Assembly: GCF_014648095.1 (NCBI RefSeq)
Contig: NZ_BMQL01000031.1
Coordinates: 1 to 49,951, forward strand
DNA from: Deinococcus ruber
GTDB lineage: Bacteria; Deinococcota; Deinococci; Deinococcales; Deinococcaceae
Length of the DNA stretch: 49,951 bases
Direction: 5' to 3'
The notes beneath the pieces were generated by a model that was not told the DNA's origin, made no database searches, and saw nothing but the letters and a program-made list of their open reading frames with translations. Of the stretch, positions 45,367 through 49,951 are shown in pieces. Within the stretch, counting starts at the first letter, position 1. The number at the start of each line of letters is the position of its first letter. The translations under genes were made by a program, and so were the position numbers.

Positions 45367-46434
45367 TGGATTCCGATGAATTCCTGCATAAAGGCCACCA
45401 ATGGAAGAGCGTCTGATGGGTCAACAGGTCATGTTGGGTTTCGAGCCAGGCGCACTGCTGCCCAAGCGTCTCCATCAGGGCGGCTAGGGGCTTGAAACAG
45501 GTGTTCGCGACGGTGGCATCCGTCAACTGCCATACACGTTCAGCGGGTTGAAGTTCGGGCGCGTAGGGCGGCAAGGTGACGCGCTGAAGGCCAGCGAGGA
45601 GACCGGTGTCGGCAGAAACATGGAAGCCCGCCCCATCTTCCACGACCAGGATGTGGTGATCCGCCCCCGCAGCGACACGGGTGGCAAAGGCCGCCATCAC
45701 CGCTTGGTACGCGGCGTTGCTGACCTCAGGCACCAACCAAATGCGGCTGTGGCCGCTTTCAGGACACACGAAGGCGTAGATGTACCGCCATTCAGAGCGA
45801 GGAGGCACCGGGCACACCAGCAGCTGTCCAGTCGGTGCCCATATCCGCCGCAGGATTGGCTGCAGGCCGATCCGATGTTCGTCCATCGTCCACCGCGACA
45901 CCCGAGGACGGAGACGCTCCGCGGAGCGTCTCCGTCAGCGTTTTGATTTGAACGCTTCTTTGACGGCTTCATCACCGTTGATCTGCCTGGGACGAGGGTT
46001 CTGAGGTGAGAAGCCAGCCGCGCGCATGAATTCGTACGTCCGCGATACAGACACCTGTTTGCCGGAGGTCTGCAGCATCCAGTCCTGCACCTGTTTACCC
46101 GCCCACACGATCTGCTGCTGAACATCACGGTGGAGACGAGCAGCAAGACCTTGCTGCTCCTCAGGCGTCAACACGGTCGGCGCACCGCGATTCTCGGCAC
46201 GACCCCATCCCGCAACCCGTGCAACCCCAAGCCGTGGGAGCGCTCGACCAGCAGCCGGGCTGTGCTGGCCGCATATTTCGTAATCTCCAGCACCTCGGCC
46301 TCGCCCCGTCCTTCCGCCAACAGCGCAAAGAACTGGGCGCGCCGTCGTTCAACGGCATCGGTACTCGCTTTATCGAGAGCCCAGAAGACCTCAGCGTCAT
46401 GCTGGAACGTCACCGGTGCATCGAACGTTGGCAC
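45367..46434 (-). pseudogene. IS630-family transposase 2, two frame breaks
   Basis: It starts at a GTG (46434) with PTFDAPVTFQHDAEVFWALD and a helix-turn-helix region (RGEAEVLEITKYAASTARLL). It shifts near 46200 to ENRGAPTVLTPEEQQGLAAR and TYEFMRAAGFSPQNPRP. It breaks again at a perfect 30-base palindrome (45907-45936). It continues as VSRWTMDEHRIGLQPILRR (first Asp), HHILVVEDGAGFHVS (second Asp) and LPPYAPELQPAERVWQLTD (Glu). The catalytic acids remain, but the frame is not continuous. The last frame runs through the terminal repeat into the alpha/beta hydrolase. Confidence 0.8.
45907..45936. repeat. Perfect 30-base palindrome inside transposase gene
   Basis: GACGGAGACGCTCCG and its exact complement CGGAGCGTCTCCGTC form a 15-base-pair stem with no loop. 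On the plus strand it is followed by AGCGTTTTGATTT. It lies exactly where the IS630 transposase changes frame, and may be a terminator-like or inserted palindromic unit. Confidence 0.7.
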
Positions 46435-46469
46435 CCCGCAGTTTACTCGAGAATTAATCGGAATCCGTA

Positions 46470-46494
46470 TCAGTCCCGACTCCAACATACAAGC
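46470..46494. repeat. IS110 right-end-like remnant
   Basis: TCAGTCCCGACTCCAACATACAAGC matches the right terminus of the IS110 element (23239-23263) at 21 of 25 positions. It abuts the IS630 insertion, so another IS110 copy was probably here. Confidence 0.5.
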
Positions 46495-46546
46495 TGACTT
46501 GACATACCAAGTTCAGTCGGTCAGGGAGGCACCGAGAGGGTCGCCC

Positions 46547-47227
46547 TTACTTCAGTTCGCTGGCGTCGTACGTCAATGAGGCAGGAACGAGCTGACCAGC
46601 CTGAAATCGGTAGACAACCACCAGTCGCCCTGTGAAGGCCCAGTCCTTCCGCACCTCAACCAGCGCCATCAGGTGCCCGCCGCGCACGTCCCAGCGCACC
46701 TGGTCACCGATCCGCGCAGGGTGAGGGCCGCCTGCTCCCTCTGGCAGAGAGAGGTGTATCAAGCGGCCCCCGAAGGCCAGGCTGGCTGGTCCAAAGCGCA
46801 CATGCGTGCGCAGGTACGGGAGGGGCGGCGCCACGGCAATCTCGCGCAGGTTGGGCAGGGTCACGACACGCACGTCGTAGACAGCCACGCCTGTGCCTTC
46901 GTCGGTCATGAGGGTCACGACCAGGTCGGCGTGACGGTCACCAGTCACGTCATTGACGGCCAGACCGGGCCAGAAGGTCGGGTTGCTGATGCTGCGCCAT
47001 GCCGGAAAGGTGCGCGTGACCGGGCCTGCAATCACGCGGAGGCCCTGAAGATCCTGAGACAGTACCGGGTTCAGCGTCAGGAGCTTCACGTCTGGCCTGA
47101 TGAACTGCGCCACCATGGTACCGGCTGGAAGGCGACCGTATGGCGAGGGGGAAGGCACTGGCACCTGCCCGGCTACGGCAGCGTGTGACAGCAGCAGGAA
47201 CAGGGCGGCAATCCGTGGGGCGCGCAT
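46547..47227 (-). CDS. Secreted FG-GAP/VCBS-like protein
   Basis: This 226-residue protein starts with the signal peptide MRAPRIAALFLLLSHAAVAG. The mature part has beta-rich blade-like segments. LAVNDVTGDRHADLVVTLMTD contains the DVTGDxxxD calcium-loop pattern of FG-GAP repeats. Further strands follow to the C-terminus (VVVYRFQAGQLVPASLTYD). It is probably an exported, metal-binding or carbohydrate-associated protein. There is no known partner nearby. Confidence 0.65.
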   Translation of the reverse strand: MRAPRIAALFLLLSHAAVAGQVPVPSPSPYGRLPAGTMVAQFIRPDVKLLTLNPVLSQDLQGLRVIAGPVTRTFPAWRSISNPTFWPGLAVNDVTGDRHADLVVTLMTDEGTGVAVYDVRVVTLPNLREIAVAPPLPYLRTHVRFGPASLAFGGRLIHLSLPEGAGGPHPARIGDQVRWDVRGGHLMALVEVRKDWAFTGRLVVVYRFQAGQLVPASLTYDASELK

Positions 47228-47482
47228 GACCCAGTATGGTCTGGTGTCAACAGCCCTGACATGAACCGCGCCTTATTGAAGCAGTTCGACACCCGCAAAC
47301 AGCGCCCCTCTTACCCGGGGTCCATCAGCCTAGCCGACTTTGAAGCCCAACACCCCGCAAGCCTGCGGCGCATCGCTTAACCTGAGCGACGCAGCAGAAG
47401 GTCAACCCCACCGAGGACCTGCACCCCACTTACGTTCTCCATCTGGCCTGAACTTCTCTGTCTTGTTCTCGGAGGTGCTCCC

Positions 47483-48121
47483 ATGCAGACGACCCAGGCC
47501 CGTTATGCGCTCGCATTCATGCTGCTCTGTAGCGTCGCTGCGGCATCGCCTCCCCTGGCTCTGTCCACCAGCAATGGCGTGACCACACTGAGCGGCAAAG
47601 TGACAGGGTGGACGCTGGGCGCGCGCACCCTCGCCTTTTCGGAACCCGGACAGGAACTGGCACGCGGGAAGATGAACGCGGACGGTACGTTTCAGATCGC
47701 GCTCCCGACCGCTGCGCAGCTGAAACATCTGACCACCAACGTCGGGGAGATGTACGACGTGGTCGGCTGTGACAACCAGTCATCCGACTACGACATCTCG
47801 AACCGTGAAGCCGATCTGTACTGGCTGCCCCTCATCTCGGTGCTGAAAACACGCCCCGATCCCAGGGCGCCGTTTGAGCGTGCTCAGCTGTACAACCTGG
47901 CCACTGGAGGCAAAGATCAACTCCGGCTGGTGTACGCCACGGACGACACAACGGTTCGCGTCGCCATCTCCTGCCCTGCGTTTGGCAGCGATAAAAGTGT
48001 CGTTTACGACCTGCATGTGGCCCCTGGCTGGAACATGGTGCTCGACCGCCTGGGCAGCGAAACGAACATTCGGAATGCGCCGAGCAGTCTGGACACGCGC
48101 TGGCTCTACGGTGTTCGGTAG
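47483..48121 (+). CDS. Secreted protein of unknown function
   Basis: This 212-residue protein has GGAGGTG about 7 bases before the ATG. The N-terminus MQTTQARYALAFMLLCSVAAA is a signal peptide. The mature part begins with a beta-sandwich-like segment (LSGKVTGWTLGARTLAFSEP, then KMNADGTFQIALP), similar to carboxypeptidase-regulatory-like domains, then two separated cysteines (VVGCDNQ and AISCPAF) that could pair. No enzyme motif. Its promoter is not resolved. Confidence 0.65.
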   Translation: MQTTQARYALAFMLLCSVAAASPPLALSTSNGVTTLSGKVTGWTLGARTLAFSEPGQELARGKMNADGTFQIALPTAAQLKHLTTNVGEMYDVVGCDNQSSDYDISNREADLYWLPLISVLKTRPDPRAPFERAQLYNLATGGKDQLRLVYATDDTTVRVAISCPAFGSDKSVVYDLHVAPGWNMVLDRLGSETNIRNAPSSLDTRWLYGVR

Positions 48122-48492
48122 AGCCTGGCTTCGCGGTTAACGCAGCCATCAACATTCTGAAGCTCGGACTCCGTATGGCGGGGCACGCCAAAACGGGGGA
48201 GGAAACTCCCAAAACGCTTGTGGAGATGAATGTCAACCCAGCTCAGGCTGGTAGCTCATCGCTGAAGCAAGAATCCCACTGATGTATCTGTGGGAGTGTC
48301 AACTTTCATTGCCGTGGATCGGCGCACCCCCTTCAGGCTCTGGTTGCAAGGTGCCGTGCCACATCGTGTGCCGCTTGGTGGACATGACCCTGTGGGCAAA
48401 ACGTCCGTGTCGGCTCCACCCTCGTGCTCAGAAAGGCATGCACCGTCAAGCCCTGTAACAAAAACTGAAAATACTTTGAGTTGTCTCTTTTG
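48122..48492. other. Non-coding region upstream of toxin-antitoxin operon
   Basis: About 370 bases; AT content rises toward the right. No supported gene is seen. A plus-strand frame at 48290-48541 has no ribosome site. The promoter of the downstream operon probably lies around 48460-48500, but no clear boxes were assigned. Confidence 0.4.
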
Positions 48493-48537
48493 TTATTTCG
48501 CTCATTTCGTTCAAGTCGTCCATTTCGTACACTTGCT
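48493..48537 (+). repeat. Five 9-base tandem units upstream of antitoxin gene
   Basis: Units TTATTTCGC, TCATTTCGT, TCAAGTCGT, CCATTTCGT and ACACTTGCT follow in phase, ending 14 bases before the antitoxin ATG. Three share NNATTTCGY; the last is weak. The most likely role is an operator for the HTH antitoxin or its complex. An iteron-like role is possible but the array is short. Confidence 0.55.
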
Positions 48538-48551
48538 CTAGGAGACCCGAC

Positions 48552-48938
48552 ATGACTGCCCCCTTTGTTCCTACCCCCGACGACACCCAGGCTGCCCAAC
48601 TTCAGCTCGACATGCTCCGTGCCCAGGCCGGCCGCCTCCCTGTTCGACTCGCAGAAGTCCTGGATGGCCTCCTCCAGGATCTCGCCGCCGGACGGGCCGT
48701 CCAGGTCATCACCCTCGAAGAGGAGATCAGCACCCAGCAGGCCGCTGAGCTCCTCAACGTCAGCCGCCCGTATCTGGTGAAACTGGTGGAATCCGGTGCC
48801 CTCCCCCACCGCAAGGTCGGTCCCCGGCGACGACTCCACCTTCAGGACGTGCTGGCTTACCGGGCACGGCTGGAAGCCCAGCGACAGGCTGCCCTGCAGG
48901 CGCTGGCCGATGACCTGCAAGAACTGGGCCTCGATTGA
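48552..48938 (+). CDS. Excisionase-family HTH antitoxin
   Basis: This 128-residue protein has an N-terminal helical region (1-55), then the excisionase/MerR-like DNA-binding helix-turn-helix: EISTQQAAELLNVSRPYLVK, followed by SGALPHRKVGPRRRLHLQDV. A C-terminal helical tail follows (RLEAQRQAALQALADDLQEL), which in this type of antitoxin holds the toxin. AGGAGA lies 8 bases before the ATG. The stop overlaps the toxin start (TTGA). It probably represses the operon through the 9-base repeats upstream. Confidence 0.88.
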   Translation: MTAPFVPTPDDTQAAQLQLDMLRAQAGRLPVRLAEVLDGLLQDLAAGRAVQVITLEEEISTQQAAELLNVSRPYLVKLVESGALPHRKVGPRRRLHLQDVLAYRARLEAQRQAALQALADDLQELGLD

Positions 48939-49486
48939 CCCTTATCACCGCGCTGTACGACGCCAGTGTGCTCTACCCCTCCCTAATCCGGAACCTGCTG
49001 GTGCATCTCGCCACCTCCGGCTTGGTGGCGGCCCGCTGGACGGAGCAGATTCATGATGAATGGATCCGCAATCTGTCGCAGGATCGCCCCGAACTACCCC
49101 CTGAGCGGCTGGCCCGAACCCGGCGGCTGATGGACGCGGCGGTTCCCGATGCTCTGGTTGAGGACGATCAGGCGTTGATCGAATCGCTGAGTTCGCCTGA
49201 CCTGGATGATCGCCATGTGCTGGCGGCCGCTATCACCGCACAGGCAGACATCCTGATCACCTGGAACGTCCGGCACTTTCCGCAGGAGGCGGTCTCGGCC
49301 TGGGGGATCGAGATGCTCACCCCGGATGACCTGGTCTGTCGACTCTTTGCTCTCGCGCCTCAGGACACGCGACAGTCGGTAGAGGCGCTGAGAGTGAGCT
49401 TGAAGAGTCCGCCATACAGCTGGCCCGGGCTCCTCGAACGGTTCGAGCAGGTCGGACTGCTCCGAACTGCATCAGCGCTTGCATAG
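48935..49486 (+). CDS. PIN-domain toxin ribonuclease
   Basis: This 183-residue protein has a TTG start overlapping the antitoxin stop by four bases. The PIN fold shows ALYDASVLYPSLIRNLLVHL (first Asp, D9), WTEQIHDEWIRNL (Glu), SSPDLDDRHVLAAAI (acidic cluster with DxDD) and ILITWNVRHFP (last metal region). This arrangement is the PIN_3-type toxin, an Mg-dependent RNase. It is co-translated with its HTH antitoxin. The acidic residues all appear intact, so the pair should be functional. Confidence 0.88.
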   Translation: MTLITALYDASVLYPSLIRNLLVHLATSGLVAARWTEQIHDEWIRNLSQDRPELPPERLARTRRLMDAAVPDALVEDDQALIESLSSPDLDDRHVLAAAITAQADILITWNVRHFPQEAVSAWGIEMLTPDDLVCRLFALAPQDTRQSVEALRVSLKSPPYSWPGLLERFEQVGLLRTASALA

Positions 49487-49543
49487 TTGTGTAACTGAAT
49501 CTTTGGGTTCTGTCAGGTTACTTCTGCGTCTGGCAGACGAACA

Positions 49544-49576
49544 GCAGGGGTGACCTGAAGTTCAGGTCACCCCTGC
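49544..49576. repeat. Perfect palindrome at IS6 end
   Basis: GCAGGGGTGACCTGAA and its complement flank one central base (16-base-pair arms). The TGA stop of the transposase lies inside it. It may act as a terminator for the transposase or for the toxin operon ending at 49486, although no T-run follows on either side. Confidence 0.6.
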
Positions 49577-49951
49577 ACCGACCTCACGCCTCATCTGAAA
49601 TGCCCGATATTGGTTGCTTCTTCTGATGTCGGCGGAGACTGTCGCTCTGGTATGGCGGTGAATGTTGGCGACTCGGGCGTGGAGATTCAGGAATTCCTGG
49701 ATTCGCTTGATCTTCCTGAAACCGAGTTGACTACACTCTTGTTGCCTTGGTGGGACGGTGGGATTGCTCAATCAGGTTGTTGCAGCGGGCCGTCGAGATA
49801 ACCTGCTGATGGTCGACCTCCTGACCAAGAGACGAATGCAATCCCCTGCCTTTAGGCCTGATCGTTACCCACAAGTCATGGGGATAGCGTCTTAGAGGGC
49901 GTAGACCAAGCCAAATCAAGCAAACGCCGCCACCCTTTCCAGAGCGTCTGC
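49562..49951 (-). pseudogene. IS6-family transposase, C-terminal part, frameshifted
   Basis: YPHDLWVTIRPKGRGLHSSL, then STARCNNLIEQSHRPTKATR, is the conserved C-terminal core (with the catalytic Glu in NNLIEQ), ending in TAG. The tail continues in another frame: LGFRKIKRIQEFLNLHARVA, then HRHTRATVSADIRRSNQ, to TGA near 49562. A frameshift near 49745-49775 therefore separates the core from its tail. The N-terminal part lies outside the window. Confidence 0.75.

Larger units (their letters stand above)
45367..46467 (-). mobile_element. IS630-family insertion sequence 2, broken
   Basis: Terminal inverted repeats GGATTCCGATGAATTC (from 45368) and GAATTAATCGGAATCC (46451-46466) match at 15 of 16 positions. 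TA dinucleotides sit outside each end (45365-45366 and 46468-46469), as expected for IS630 insertion at TA. The size is about 1.1 kb. It is a different subgroup from the element at 42242. Confidence 0.8.
49506..49951 (-). mobile_element. IS6-family insertion sequence, partial (right edge)
   Basis: The terminus is probably GGTTCTGTCAGGTTACTTCT starting at 49506, in keeping with IS6-type ends. Transposase C-terminal sequence follows on the minus strand to the window edge. The other end lies outside the window. Confidence 0.65.

Noticed and set aside
48493..48537. 9-base repeats as a CRISPR array or plasmid iterons
   Set aside because: Units are contiguous and only 45 bases long, with no spacers, no Cas genes and no replication initiator nearby; an operator for the antitoxin is simpler.

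Overview
The window is high-GC bacterial DNA. The gene content suggests an accessory replicon or chromosomal island of a Deinococcus-type organism: many multi-domain GGDEF/EAL/HD-GYP proteins with GAF and PAS sensors, CHASE2 and CHAT proteins, many small secreted proteins, apparently leaderless promoters, and a mixture of IS6, IS3, IS66, IS110 and IS630 relics. The genus is inferred from overall character. No rRNA, tRNA or housekeeping gene was seen.

Layout. Both edges carry the same IS6-family transposase segment in opposite orientation (1-53 and 49506-49951). Positions 452-2265 hold an AHL-lactonase-like metallo-beta-lactamase-fold hydrolase and small, partly membrane, hypothetical proteins. 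Positions 2596-10525 form a sensor/protease module: a CHASE2 membrane protein, an alpha/beta hydrolase, a secreted TPR-CHAT protein with an intact His/Cys dyad, a secreted cysteine-containing protein, and a frameshifted second CHAT gene. From 10930 to 38499 lie nine cyclic-di-GMP genes. They include single-domain and multi-sensor diguanylate cyclases, GGDEF-EAL proteins, and a PAS-GGDEF-GAF-HD-GYP protein split by one in-frame amber codon. Several have damaged motifs. Among them sit secreted proteins with near-identical leaderless promoters, a MarR/SRPBCC operon with an operator inside its promoter, an IS110 element, an IS3 relic and a small inverted-repeat element.

Positions 38593-46494 are an insertion-rich zone: a resolvase remnant, an IS66-like transposase, a HAMP sensor without an output domain, two broken IS630 elements, a fructosamine-kinase-like gene bracketed by IS630 right ends, and an alpha/beta hydrolase whose reading frame is fused to an IS630 transposase. 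The right end (46547-49486) holds two secreted proteins and an antitoxin/PIN-toxin pair behind 9-bp tandem repeats.

How the genes may work together: the region looks like a signalling island. Many stimuli (CHASE2, CHASE3, Cache-like, PAS, GAF, REC) could feed c-di-GMP turnover, next to an envelope CHAT module and a quorum-quenching-type hydrolase. Gene decay (amber codon, frameshifts, degenerate catalytic motifs, IS relics) shows that the region is in flux. Functional links between the modules are inference.
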